From positions 39,830 through 103,829 of the forward strand of contig JBDKTY010000132.1 in assembly GCA_039679945.1 (NCBI GenBank): DNA of 64,000 nucleotides. Direction: 5' to 3'. Below, piece by piece: positions 50,072 through 62,079 of this stretch (positions within the stretch are counted from its first letter, which is position 1; the number at the start of each line of letters is the position of its first letter). Both the position numbers and the translations under genes were made by a program. The notes under the pieces are model-generated. The model was not told the origin of the DNA. It did no database searches and worked only from the letters and a program-made list of their open reading frames with translations. The stretch comes from SbD1 sp039679945 (GTDB taxonomy: Bacteria > Desulfobacterota > Syntrophobacteria > Syntrophobacterales > Syntrophobacteraceae).

Positions 50072-51196
50072 CTATTCCGATGCATTGAAAAAGAACTTGA
50101 ATCTTTGCTGCTTTCCAATGGCACAGTACACTTCGTAGCTGATGGTCCCGCACAGCCCGGCGATCTCCTCTGCCGTGATCCGCTCCCCGCCCTGGCTGCC
50201 GAGCAATACGACCTCGTCGTCCTCGGCCGCCTCCGGGATGCCGGTGACGTCGGCGGTAATGAGATTCATGGAAACCCGTCCCACCACGGGAGCGCGTTTT
50301 CCACGAATGAGCACCTGCCCGCGATTGGAGAGCGACCTGAAGTAACCGTCGTCGTAGCCGGCGCCGATGGTCGCGATGCGGGTCGGCATCCGGGCAATGA
50401 ATGTCCTTCCGTAGCCGATCGACTGTCCGGCCGGGACTTGCTTGACCTGCAGGATTTTCGACTTGAATGTCATCACCGGCCGCAGGTCAAGAGAATCGAT
50501 GGGGCCGCCCGAAGGCGATGATCCATAGAGCATTATCCCGGGGCGCACCATGTGGAAATGCGCCTGGGGAAGATCCATGACCGCGGCGGAATTGGATATG
50601 TGGCAGTACGGGAAGGTGATCCCCAGCCTGGCCGCTCCCTGAATAGCTTCGGTAAACTGCTTTATCTGGTAGTCGCAATAGGACTTGTCCGGCTCATCGG
50701 CTTCGGCCAGGTGGGAAATAAGGCCTTCCAGGACAATGCCCGGAAGGGACTGGAGCTTTTGAGCAAATGCGCCCAGGTCCCCGGTGGATACCCCCAGCCT
50801 TCCCATCCCGGTGTCCACCTTTATGTGCACCCGCGCCTTCATGTTCAGCGCGCATGCCGCCTCGCTCAACGCCCGCGCGTGGTCCAGGCGGCAGAGTGCG
50901 GGCCGGATTCCAAGGCGCACTGCCTCCGCCGAGTCTTCGGGCTCAAGCCCCATCAGCACCAGTACGGGCAGTTCCATACCATTGCGGCGCAGCTCCAGGG
51001 CTTCCCAGAACTTGCTCACCGCGAAAAACCCAGCGCCGCATTTTTCCAATTCCCGGGCCACGGGAATCATTCCGTGCCCGTATGCATCCGATTTGACCAC
51101 CCCGAGCACCGTGCTGCCGGCCACCGCGCGCTCCCTGGCCCTGGAATAATTGTGGCGTAAAGCCGACAGGTCGATTTCGACCCAGTTTAGCGGCAT
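50072..51196 (-). CDS. alr: Alanine racemase
   Basis: About 374 residues. It starts PLNWVEIDLSALRHNYSRAR and has the PLP lysine in GVVKSDAYGHGMIPVAREL, the substrate-facing IATIGAGYDDGYFRSLSNRG with the catalytic Tyr, and VVGRVSMNLITADVT. It interconverts L- and D-alanine for peptidoglycan. GGAGG precedes ATG 51196; the longer frame to 51235 lacks family similarity. Confidence 0.95.
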   Translation of the reverse strand: MPLNWVEIDLSALRHNYSRARERAVAGSTVLGVVKSDAYGHGMIPVARELEKCGAGFFAVSKFWEALELRRNGMELPVLVLMGLEPEDSAEAVRLGIRPALCRLDHARALSEAACALNMKARVHIKVDTGMGRLGVSTGDLGAFAQKLQSLPGIVLEGLISHLAEADEPDKSYCDYQIKQFTEAIQGAARLGITFPYCHISNSAAVMDLPQAHFHMVRPGIMLYGSSPSGGPIDSLDLRPVMTFKSKILQVKQVPAGQSIGYGRTFIARMPTRIATIGAGYDDGYFRSLSNRGQVLIRGKRAPVVGRVSMNLITADVTGIPEAAEDDEVVLLGSQGGERITAEEIAGLCGTISYEVYCAIGKQQRFKFFFNASE

Positions 51197-51274
51197 TTCT
51201 AAATCCTCCGCGCAATGTGAAAAACTCCGGGCCAATGCCCCGGAAAGAAATTATACGGCGTCGGCGATTCTTGC

Positions 51275-51302
51275 TTACCTTGCGGGTCCAAACAGTTATA
51301 CT
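51275..51302 (+). promoter_or_regulatory. Promoter candidate for the DUF2065-queA-tgt genes
   Basis: TTACCT at 51275-51280, 16-bp spacer, TATACT at 51297-51302, in the divergent region between alr and the DUF2065 gene. The 51197-51592 gap otherwise shows no gene. Confidence 0.35.
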
Positions 51303-51592
51303 AGTGCCAATCGGCCACCTTGAGGTTGCCGAGCCGGAACCGTCGCCCGGGCGCACTTTCGGGGACTCCGCCTATTGCCGGAACCTCCTTCGCCTTTTCG
51401 GTGAGAACCGAAATCCGGCCCCTCGGGTTTTTCCGGTCCCGCGCCGGGACGACAGTCCCAACGGGGAAGATTGCCCGCAACTCAACAGTATTGATCGGAC
51501 CCCGCCTCCGTACCGCGTGACAAAAGCCTGCAGGTCCGCATGTTAGGCGATTCGGGCCGCGTTGAAAAGAGAAACATCACAAGGATTACCTT

Positions 51593-51793
51593 ATGTTGTC
51601 TGGCTATATCATTACCGTTTTGGGTCTGATCTGCTTTATAGAGGGACTCCCCTATCTGGCCACCCCCGAGTATGTGAAAAGATGGCTGCAATGGCTTCTT
51701 TCCGCTCCCACCCGCCATTTGAGGGTAATGGGCGCCGGCCTGATGGTTATGGGCCTGCTCCTTGTCTACCTGGGCCGCAGGCATGGCGGTTGA
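51593..51793 (+). CDS. DUF2065 small membrane protein
   Basis: 66 residues with two hydrophobic segments (SGYIITVLGLICFIEGLPYL and VMGAGLMVMGLLLVYLG) and the family pattern of a Gly at the helix ends and a PEYVKRW loop. Function unknown; the family is widespread. AAGGA precedes the ATG. Its stop overlaps the start of queA by 11 bp. Confidence 0.8.
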   Translation: MLSGYIITVLGLICFIEGLPYLATPEYVKRWLQWLLSAPTRHLRVMGAGLMVMGLLLVYLGRRHGG

Positions 51794-52859
51794 TCCACGC
51801 CCTACTTACAGGCTCGCCGACTATGACTTCGAGCTGCCGTCCGAACTGATAGCCCAAACCCCGGAACCCAGGCGAGAAGACTCACGCCTGCTCGTTCTTG
51901 ACCGGTCACGGGACGCGTTGGAGCATTCCCGGTTCACGCTGATCGGACGCCATTTCAGACGCGGCGACCTCCTGGTCGTAAACGATACGCGGGTTGTCCG
52001 CGCCCGGCTGTTGGGCCATAAAGACAGCGGCGGCAAGGTCGAACTCCTCGTTCTCGATCCCTACAAGCCGCCCGAAACGGGGTTGGAGGAAGGATATCTC
52101 TGCCTCGTCAAGGCCTCGAAGCGCGGCAGACCGGGTCAGCGCATCCACCTCCAGGACGGGATAACCGCCACGATAGCGGAACATCTCGATGATGGAAAGG
52201 CCAGGGTCACGTTCCCGGGCGATTGCACGCTGCTCGAAATCCTGGACCGGTGCGGCGAAGTCCCCCTGCCTCCATACATCACCCGCGAGCCAGGCCACGC
52301 GCCGGTTGACGATCGAGCCTGCTACCAGACGGAGTATGCCCGGCACCCGGGCGCCGTTGCCGCCCCCACCGCCGGGCTGCACTTCTCGAAGGCCCTTCTC
52401 GAAAGCCTCGGGAACGAGGGAGTCGAAACCGCCGCCGTGACATTGCACGTCGGCTACGGGACTTTTGCACCGATCCGGTGCGAGGACATCCGGGAGCACC
52501 GGATGCATTCGGAGTTTTTCGAAGTGGACACGACGGCCGCCGATGCGGTATGCAGGGCGAAACGGGAAGGCAGGCGCGTCGTCGCCGTGGGGACGACCGT
52601 CGTCCGGACACTGGAATGGGTATACCAAAGGATGGGGAAGATGGCTCCCCTGTCCGGCCCATGTGACCACTATATTTATCCGGGGTACCGTTTCGAGGTG
52701 ATCGACCGCATGATTACGAACTTTCACCTCCCCGGGTCGAGCCTGATCCTGCTCGTCTCGGCTTTCGCCGGGCGGGACCGAATCCTTTCGGCCTACGCGG
52801 AAGCCGTCCGCGAGCGGTACAGGTTCTTCAGCTACGGCGATGGAATGTTCATTCTTTAA
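51783..52859 (+). CDS. queA: S-adenosylmethionine:tRNA ribosyltransferase-isomerase
   Basis: About 358 residues. RLADYDFELPSELIAQTPEP and REDSRLLVLDRSRDALEHSR mark the N-terminus, and APTAGLHFSKALLE, THVGYGTF-like VTLHVGYGTFAPIR and ITNFHLPGSSLILLVSAFAG the active core. It transfers the ribosyl part of SAM to make epoxyqueuosine in tRNA. ATG 51783 overlaps the DUF2065 stop. tgt follows, as in many bacteria. Confidence 0.95.
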   Translation: MAVDPRPTYRLADYDFELPSELIAQTPEPRREDSRLLVLDRSRDALEHSRFTLIGRHFRRGDLLVVNDTRVVRARLLGHKDSGGKVELLVLDPYKPPETGLEEGYLCLVKASKRGRPGQRIHLQDGITATIAEHLDDGKARVTFPGDCTLLEILDRCGEVPLPPYITREPGHAPVDDRACYQTEYARHPGAVAAPTAGLHFSKALLESLGNEGVETAAVTLHVGYGTFAPIRCEDIREHRMHSEFFEVDTTAADAVCRAKREGRRVVAVGTTVVRTLEWVYQRMGKMAPLSGPCDHYIYPGYRFEVIDRMITNFHLPGSSLILLVSAFAGRDRILSAYAEAVRERYRFFSYGDGMFIL

Positions 52860-52862
52860 AGA

Positions 52863-52889
52863 TGTCGGGCTGGCTTTCCAGCCTGCCGA
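52863..52889. repeat. GCAGGCT-type palindrome
   Basis: gtcgggctggctttccagcc followed by tgccgat, just after the queA stop. Same class as at 24043, 33590 and 49379. Confidence 0.5.
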
Positions 52890-53050
52890 TCGGGCGTTGC
52901 CGGACGCCATATCCGAAACCGGGAATCTCCCGAGGAAAAGTCCACGTCGGAATCTCGGGTGCTCATGCTTCATTGCCTCGGCGCATGCGGTACGAGCGGT
53001 GGCGCGGCCCAATTCACTTATAGAGTATCCCTCTGGAATCAGAAGCTCAG

Positions 53051-54172
53051 ATGAAATTTGAAATCCTGTCTCATGATACGCGCTCCAAGGCCCGCACCGG
53101 CCGCTTTCAAACCGTGCACGGTACGGTGGAGACCCCGATCTTCATGCCGGTGGGGACCGCCGGGACGGTAAAGAGCCTCTCGCCCGATGAACTGGATCTG
53201 CTGGGGGCCCAAATCATTCTCGGTAATACCTACCATCTCTACCTTCGCCCCGGTGACGAGCGGATCGCCCGTCTCGGCGGCCTTCACTCGTTCATGGGCT
53301 GGGACCGCCCCATCCTTACCGACAGCGGAGGCTTTCAGGTCTTCAGCCTCGCCCGGATCAACCGGATAGAGGAGAACGGAGTCGAGTTCCAGTCGCACAT
53401 CGACGGCTCGCGCCACTTCCTCAGCCCGGAAACGGCCGTGCGCATCCAGAAAAACCTCGGCTCCGACATCATGATGTGCTTTGACGAATGCACGCCGTAC
53501 CCGGTTACCCGTGAATACGCCGCCCAGTCCATGGAGCGGACGGTGCGATGGTCGGAGCGTTCCAGGGAGGCGCATGGGGGGAAAGGCGGGGCGCTTTTCG
53601 GCATTGTCCAGGGAAGCGTTTTCAAGGACCTCAGGGAACAGTGCCTGGAAAAGCTCCTCGCGATCGGGTTCGACGGCTACGCCATCGGGAGCCTCTCCGT
53701 GGGGGAATCCAAGGAGGAGATGTTTTCGGTGATGCGGTGGCTGGCGCCCCTTCTGCCGGAGTCACGGCCCCGTTATGTCATGGGGGTGGGCACTCCCGAG
53801 GACCTCGTGGAAGGAGTGCGAGCGGGCGTGGACATGTTCGATTGCGTCATGCCGACCAGAAATGCCCGAAACGGAATGCTGTTCACGTGGCGCGGCCCGG
53901 TTCAGATAAAGAACAGCAAACACGCGGATGCAAGCGGACCCATCGACCCGGATTGCGGGTGCTACACCTGCCGGCGGTTCTCGCGCGCCTACCTGCGCCA
54001 CCTGTTCACTTCGCATGAATTGCTCTCGTACCGCCTCAACACGATCCACAACCTCCATTTTTACCTCGACCTCATGGCGCAAATGCGCTATGCGATAGCT
54101 TCGAACACATTCGAGGAATGGCGCACGGGGTTCTATGCGGCGCAGGCGAACGTTGAGCCGGACGGGGAGTGA
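53051..54172 (+). CDS. tgt: tRNA-guanine transglycosylase
   Basis: 373 residues. FEILSHDTRSKARTGRFQTV opens the protein; the catalytic LTDSGGFQVFSLA, GSLSVGE and the zinc-binding CGCYTCRRFSRAYLRHL with Cys and His ligands are all present. It exchanges guanine at the wobble position for the queuine precursor preQ1. With queA upstream it forms a queuosine unit; the preQ1 synthesis genes are not in this window. Confidence 0.95.
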   Translation: MKFEILSHDTRSKARTGRFQTVHGTVETPIFMPVGTAGTVKSLSPDELDLLGAQIILGNTYHLYLRPGDERIARLGGLHSFMGWDRPILTDSGGFQVFSLARINRIEENGVEFQSHIDGSRHFLSPETAVRIQKNLGSDIMMCFDECTPYPVTREYAAQSMERTVRWSERSREAHGGKGGALFGIVQGSVFKDLREQCLEKLLAIGFDGYAIGSLSVGESKEEMFSVMRWLAPLLPESRPRYVMGVGTPEDLVEGVRAGVDMFDCVMPTRNARNGMLFTWRGPVQIKNSKHADASGPIDPDCGCYTCRRFSRAYLRHLFTSHELLSYRLNTIHNLHFYLDLMAQMRYAIASNTFEEWRTGFYAAQANVEPDGE

Positions 54173-54402
54173 GTGGGATCGGGCGCACACACGCAAGCGC
54201 GCGAGGCCCAACGCTCGGCGCCCACGGCGGGGTCCTCTCTCTTTTGGGACAGATCCTTTGGCGCCATTTTAGACGAGACCTGGTATGGAGAGCGGCCAGA
54301 TCATGCCGAAAGCCGGATGCGAGGGCAAAGGCTTTATTCTTCGGATAAACCTTTAGCAACAAAACCCGCATGCGCCCCAATGAGCTTCGAAACGGATGGG
54401 GC

Positions 54403-54431
54403 TTGACACCCTATATGTGTGATGTTATGCT
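54403..54431 (+). promoter_or_regulatory. Sigma70 promoter of tRNA-Pro
   Basis: TTGACA at 54403-54408, a 17-bp spacer and TATGCT at 54426-54431, ending 10 bp before the tRNA. Near-consensus and well placed. Confidence 0.75.
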
Positions 54432-54441
54432 GGCAAATTGT

Positions 54442-54519
54442 CGGGACGTGGCGCAGCCTGGTTAGCGCGCTTGCTTGGGGTGCAAGAGGACGGAGGTTCA
54501 AATCCTCTCGTCCCGACCA
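54442..54519 (+). tRNA. tRNA-Pro (GGG)
   Basis: Acceptor arms cgggacg (54442-54448) and cgtcccg (54509-54515) pair fully. The D arm has gcgcagcctggttagcgc, and the anticodon stem cttgc/gcaag encloses ttggggt with anticodon GGG. The T arm contains ggttcaaatcc. CCA is encoded at 54517-54519 after discriminator A. It has its own promoter and a terminator downstream. Confidence 0.93.
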
Positions 54520-54526
54520 TAAACAA

Positions 54527-54576
54527 AAAGCCCCGAAAATGAGGCCCATCCAATAATGGAAGGGCTTTATTTTTTG
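54527..54576 (+). terminator. Terminator after tRNA-Pro
   Basis: aaagccc at 54527-54533 pairs with gggcttt at 54562-54568, followed by ATTTTTT. The loop is large (28 nt), so efficiency is uncertain. Confidence 0.5.
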
Positions 54577-54624
54577 ATAAAAGGAGACTCCCTCCCGGGG
54601 GAGGCGCGCAACGGCAGCACCAAG

Positions 54625-54975
54625 ATGATCAAACCCATACTCTTACTCGTTTTCTCGAACCTCTTCATGACCTTTGCCTGGTATGGGCACCTGAAGAACA
54701 TGAGCACCAAGCCCCTGCTTTTCGTGATCCTCTTCAGTTGGGGTATAGCTTTCTTCGAGTATATCCTCCAGGTCCCCGCAAACCGGATCGGAATACGTTA
54801 CTTCAACATCGGCCAGTTGAAAATCATTCAGGAAGTAGTCACGATGAGCGTCTTCGCGGTTTTCGCCGTCTTCTACATGAAGCAGCCGCTGAAACTCGAC
54901 TATCTCTGGGCCGGCTTGTGTCTCATCGGAGCGGTGTATTTTATGTTCCGGGGAGGCCTTCCTTCCCGGCCCTGA
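54625..54975 (+). CDS. DUF486/DMT-like membrane protein
   Basis: About 116 residues with four hydrophobic segments: ILLLVFSNLFMTFAWYGHL, PLLFVILFSWGIAFFEYIL, VVTMSVFAVFAVFYMK and YLWAGLCLIGAVYFMFRGG. YGHLKNM, ANRIGIRYFN and GQLKIIQEVVT are family landmarks of DUF486, a half-size drug/metabolite-transporter-like protein. ATG 54625 starts the family sequence; an in-frame ATG at 54556 overlaps the terminator stem. Substrate unknown. Confidence 0.85.
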   Translation: MIKPILLLVFSNLFMTFAWYGHLKNMSTKPLLFVILFSWGIAFFEYILQVPANRIGIRYFNIGQLKIIQEVVTMSVFAVFAVFYMKQPLKLDYLWAGLCLIGAVYFMFRGGLPSRP

Positions 54976-55018
54976 GCCCGGAACGAATGCCCACTGCAGC
55001 ATTGAGCGCGGACCAGCC

Positions 55019-57994
<2,976 letters not shown>

Positions 57995-58006
57995 GAAGAA
58001 CCCTTT

Positions 58007-58951
58007 TCACCTAAATACTTGCTGGGCTCCCTGTATCCAGGTATCCCTGATCTCCACTTTCATATGTTGGGCGGTCTTGAGGTTAATAGAGTATACCACT
58101 TTGCGGGGGTATTCAGGAGCGTAGAAATCGGACATGGCCGACTGGAGCGCCTTGAGAGCTTTCTCTCCGCACTGGGCTCCGAGGTCCCTGTAATCACTTT
58201 CAATGGCACAGAGCGCCCCGGCCTTCACCCATTCGCGTGAGATTCCGATCAAAGGGACTTTGTTTCTGAAGGAAAAGAGCAGAATCTCTTTTGCCGTCTG
58301 AGGCGTATAGACCAGATCGTCGGCAAGGCCCCACAGCGCATCGACCTTTCTGGACAAGGACTCAAGAGCGGCGGGAAGTTCGGAGGGGGATTCGACTTTT
58401 TGCGCGATGATCTTCACGCCCATGCCCTGGGCTATCTGCGTCGCCGCCTCGACCTTAAGGGTCATTCTCGCGGGATTGTAAAGGATGCCGAGGTTTTTGC
58501 AGCCCGGAAGCAGTTTCCCGATCCACTTCAACTGAACTTCCAGCGGGAAATCCAGGAGAACCGCGGCAAAATTGCTCCTTGCCTTGATCTCTTCCACATT
58601 CATGATCAGCCCGGCTACGACGGGAATACCGACGGCTTCCCCACACGCCGCTGAAGTGGCGAGTGATCCAAGCGCCAGGATCAGGTTTGCGTTTTCCTTT
58701 CTCGCCTTCTCCAGAGCCTGTGCCGCTCCGGATGCATCGCCGTTGAGCTGATACACCTCGATGAAGACCTCGACTCCCTTTGAGGCAAAGTAGCTCCTGA
58801 AACCTTCCAGCGCATCTTCGTAAGGTTCCGCATTGTGGCTGACAAGTACAACCACCCGCGCACCGGTCTTTCCGGCGGCGGCCGTTTCAGCCTGATTTGA
58901 GAGCATGGCCAGGGCCATCGCAATGACCAGGGCCACTGAGCGTAGGAACAT
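58007..58951 (-). CDS. Periplasmic ABC-type substrate-binding protein (TrpX-like family)
   Basis: About 314 residues with a signal peptide (FLRSVALVIAMALAMLSNQA, cleavage near TAAAG). The mature part follows the PF04392-type binding-protein pattern: VVVLVSHNAEPYEDALEGFR, NLILALGSLATSAA, KNLGILYNPARMTLKVEAAT, VDALWGLADDLVYTPQTAKE and GAQCGEKALKALQ. No ABC permease or ATPase gene is adjacent, so it may deliver its ligand to the kinase rather than to a transporter. The receptor stop and a GTG share a base here; I prefer ATG 58951 preceded by GAGGAA. Confidence 0.87.
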   Translation of the reverse strand: MFLRSVALVIAMALAMLSNQAETAAAGKTGARVVVLVSHNAEPYEDALEGFRSYFASKGVEVFIEVYQLNGDASGAAQALEKARKENANLILALGSLATSAACGEAVGIPVVAGLIMNVEEIKARSNFAAVLLDFPLEVQLKWIGKLLPGCKNLGILYNPARMTLKVEAATQIAQGMGVKIIAQKVESPSELPAALESLSRKVDALWGLADDLVYTPQTAKEILLFSFRNKVPLIGISREWVKAGALCAIESDYRDLGAQCGEKALKALQSAMSDFYAPEYPRKVVYSINLKTAQHMKVEIRDTWIQGAQQVFR

Positions 58952-58959
58952 GTTCCTCA

Positions 58960-61041
58960 CTAAAATGAATAGGTGGCTTTTAGTCTGAAGCTTATCCCAT
59001 CCTGTCTTATGATGTCCTGTACGTGTTCAATAGATGCGGGATCACCGTATTTTCGGTCAAAAAGGTTATAGACGCTCGCCGAGAGACTCAACCGGTCGAT
59101 CACATTCGGAGCAAACAGGGTCAAATTCGTAATAAACGCGTCGTCGGTCTTCCCTCCGGCCAATGTTTTTCGCGGACTCAGGTAGCGCAGTTCCGTGCCG
59201 AGGAAGAGCCGCTCCGGAATCAGCGGCACGATCACGTTGAGTTTCGCCTCGTGCTCGGCGGAGTTGGTGAGCAGGTGTCCCGTATTGGCCTCCTCGGCCC
59301 TCTGAAAAACGTAGCTCGCTCGCGACTCGATCCCCCTGGGGAACTTGCCCTCCAATTCGAACTCAACTCCCTTTGCCACAACCTCGTCCGTGTTCAGGAA
59401 CATGGACAAACCGTCCAGCGGATCTGTCTGATAGCTTATCAGGTCATCTATTTCGTTATAGAAGACAGATGTGGAAGCACGGAGGTACTTGCCGAGGAAT
59501 TGTTCCCAGACGAGTTCATAGGTTGTTATCTTCTCCGGCTTTAGGTTCGGATTGCCTTTTTGTGTCAGAGTGTCGCCATAGTAGAGTTCATAATTGTTCG
59601 GAGGGCGAAAGGCAGAGCCGTAGAGAAGTTTGAAAGCTGTTTTTTCGAAGGGATGATAGATCAAGCCCAGCCGGGGATTGGTCGTTCCGCCGAAAGATTC
59701 ATATTCATCGTGGCGAACTCCGGCACTGAGACGCAGAGTGCGCAATATCTGGTACTCGTCCTGGACATATATGCCATAATTGGCCGAATTCCTTTTGTCA
59801 TCGAGGTACTTTAGATATGGGTCATCATCATAGTTTTTCTGGTTCTGCATGAAGTTGTTGCGATATTCGACCCCGGCGATCAGTTGATGCTTATCGAACA
59901 GCTTTTTGGAGACCTGGAATTCCGCTCCCAAAGCTTCCTCAAGAGCCAAGTCCTTGTTCATGTACAAATTCGGCGGATCTCCAGGCGCCGAGAGATTGTA
60001 CATGTAATCTCCGCGATACTCGTAATGACTGTAGGAGGCGCGCGCCATGACCGCCAACTGGTTGTCGAACCTGTGGTCATAAGTCAGGTTCCAGAAGGCC
60101 TTCTCATCCACGGTCTTTGTCCGGGAATCGTTGAACTCAGTATTGAATGCCCCGGTAGGAATCCCTTTTTCCCTGGAATTGTAGCCTCCGCTCATGCTGA
60201 AATCATGATAGACCATTTTGGTGAAGAAGCTGGAGTAGCGCTCGTAGTCGCAGCCTTCCGCAACTCCGCGGTTCGTTGCCGGGCTGTTGTATTCCTTGTA
60301 GAAGAGGTCCTGCCCCCCGCTCGTGAAGTAAGTGCCCGAACCAAGAACCTCCACTCCATTGCTGAACCTGTTGCCGTAGGATGCACGTGTCTTGTAGGAA
60401 TCGAAGCTTGCAACCTCGCTGGAAAGCTCGACTCCCTTCAGGTCCCTTCCTCTCTTGGTAATTACGTTGATCACCCCGAAAAACGCATTGGCGCCGTAGA
60501 GCGATGAACTGGGACCGCGAATGAACTCGACCCGTTCGATGAGATCGACATCTACCGGGAAATCAGCCCCGACGGGCGCCGTGTCGTATAGGCTGTCGTT
60601 AATGCGCTGGCCGTCCACCAGGAGCAACACGCGTGTATTGTAATCTCCCGGCCTTCCGAAGCCCCTCACTCCAATGTAGGAGTAGTTCCGGTCATCCGTG
60701 ACGCCAAAGCTCCGTACACTCCGGATGATGTCCGCCAGGGTGCGGTAGCCGTACATCTTTATCTCGGAGGCCGTTACGATGGAAATGGAAGCGGGAGCTT
60801 CCGTTACTTTCTGTTCGAATTTCGAGGCGCTGTAAACGGAGGGGATTTCGCTGAAAAGGGCCATTTCGTCAACATGCTTCAGCGCGTCCGGCGAAGAGCT
60901 TGTGGAACTGCCGGACTGGGCGAAGCACAGCACACGCGAGACAATAAGAATTGACACCGCGAGGACTAAAGAGCATATGATTCGCAAAGCTTTCCGGCGG
61001 TAAATTTGAGGCATATCCGGGCCAAAGAACGACTGGATCAT
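58960..61041 (-). CDS. TonB-dependent outer-membrane receptor
   Basis: About 693 residues. A signal segment (IICSLVLAVSILIVSRVLCF) precedes a plug domain (APASISIVTASEIKMYGYRT, YIGVRGFGRPGDYNTRVLLL, FIRGPSSSLYGANAFFGVIN) and a 22-strand-type barrel with many aromatic strand ends and repeated YELVWEQ- or YGSAFRPPNNYEL-type motifs. The last residues FRLKATYSF end in Phe, as needed for barrel insertion. It resembles colicin I/BtuB-type receptors; the ligand is unknown. ATG 61041 follows GGGGAG closely. First gene of the receptor, binding-protein, hybrid-kinase operon. No TonB/ExbBD in the window. Confidence 0.92.
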   Translation of the reverse strand: MIQSFFGPDMPQIYRRKALRIICSLVLAVSILIVSRVLCFAQSGSSTSSSPDALKHVDEMALFSEIPSVYSASKFEQKVTEAPASISIVTASEIKMYGYRTLADIIRSVRSFGVTDDRNYSYIGVRGFGRPGDYNTRVLLLVDGQRINDSLYDTAPVGADFPVDVDLIERVEFIRGPSSSLYGANAFFGVINVITKRGRDLKGVELSSEVASFDSYKTRASYGNRFSNGVEVLGSGTYFTSGGQDLFYKEYNSPATNRGVAEGCDYERYSSFFTKMVYHDFSMSGGYNSREKGIPTGAFNTEFNDSRTKTVDEKAFWNLTYDHRFDNQLAVMARASYSHYEYRGDYMYNLSAPGDPPNLYMNKDLALEEALGAEFQVSKKLFDKHQLIAGVEYRNNFMQNQKNYDDDPYLKYLDDKRNSANYGIYVQDEYQILRTLRLSAGVRHDEYESFGGTTNPRLGLIYHPFEKTAFKLLYGSAFRPPNNYELYYGDTLTQKGNPNLKPEKITTYELVWEQFLGKYLRASTSVFYNEIDDLISYQTDPLDGLSMFLNTDEVVAKGVEFELEGKFPRGIESRASYVFQRAEEANTGHLLTNSAEHEAKLNVIVPLIPERLFLGTELRYLSPRKTLAGGKTDDAFITNLTLFAPNVIDRLSLSASVYNLFDRKYGDPASIEHVQDIIRQDGISFRLKATYSF

Positions 61042-61685
61042 TATCTCCCCTGTAGACATCCGCACCTGCTTGCACGCTTTCCCATTTCAAGCGATTCTCC
61101 GACGAGGGGATTCCGTCAGAAACCGATATCCGCCATCCGTCAGTTCCATGACGCATATATTTTCAAATGCATTCTTCACCCCGGAATTGTACGCACCCGA
61201 GCCCTCCACCAGTATGACAGCGCGGACCGGATTCAGAGTCACTGCGCGAGGTTAAGCGCTTTTTGAGTCTATCGGATCGGGGCCCTGCCCGTGAGATCTC
61301 CCCGCAGATCGAAAAACATAGCAATAGCCGGGCCGAAAACCGATCCCAAATACCTTGTGGCAGCTCAGAGTTTAATTATAGAGACCAGCCGAAGTAATAT
61401 CGCTTTTCCTCACCTAAGTCTCACGCGCCGAGGCTGGAACGAGCACGGCACGCGCGGCCGGCAAAAACCTGATCATACGCCTCAGTGAAACAATAGCTGA
61501 AACTGACTATTCGTACCAGTGTTCATTGCAGGTAGAATGCGAAGCATCCAAATTTTGGTTCTTCGGAAAGAATTATTTGCCTGGTGATAGTCGCTAATAA
61601 TCTGGTATTATTTTAATTTTATAATGAACTCTGCCACCGCCCAAATCAGGAATATCGGCAAGATGCCCGAACCCGCGGGCAGGTC
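61042..61685. other. Intergenic region, divergent
   Basis: About 640 bp. The left part must contain the TonB-receptor promoter. Near 61590-61625 it is strongly AT-rich and includes TATAAT. No gene or verified riboswitch. A cobalamin riboswitch upstream of the receptor was considered and not recognised by eye. Confidence 0.35.
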
Positions 61686-61958
61686 ATGGTAAAAATGAGA
61701 TCACCCGGTGCGGCCGTTATACTCCCCTCCCTTCTGTTTATGACGGGATTGCTGGTCCTGTCCCCTTCCGCAGGTTTTATTCTCATGGTCCTGACGGCAA
61801 TATTCGCTATAATCCCCTCCTTTCGGGGACGAGGCGCGGTGCGCATCATCGGAATAGCACTCCTGATTCTGTCGATTGCCTTCAGCGTGTCGTATTATCC
61901 GCAATTCAGGAGTGAGCAGCGGGAGTTCATTCAGAAAGGCAGGCAAGTAAGCGATTAG
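61686..61958 (+). CDS. Small membrane protein, function unknown
   Basis: 90 residues with two strongly hydrophobic stretches (AAVILPSLLFMTGLLVLSPS and FILMVLTAIFAIIPSF, then IIGIALLILSIAFSVSYY) and a charged C-terminal tail (RSEQREFIQKGRQVSD). Start may be ATG 61686 or 61695. No recognised family. Located 120 bp before the DUF2330-like gene on the same strand. Confidence 0.6.
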   Translation: MVKMRSPGAAVILPSLLFMTGLLVLSPSAGFILMVLTAIFAIIPSFRGRGAVRIIGIALLILSIAFSVSYYPQFRSEQREFIQKGRQVSD

Positions 61959-62079
61959 TCGATAGAGTCCGGATGCCCGGTCCATGCCGGAATAAAGAAT
62001 GGGAACTTTTCCTCGCAAGACTGGTCAAAGAGGATGAGATCCCATATCGAGTAGACTGCAAGGGGAAATGGAGCACCAA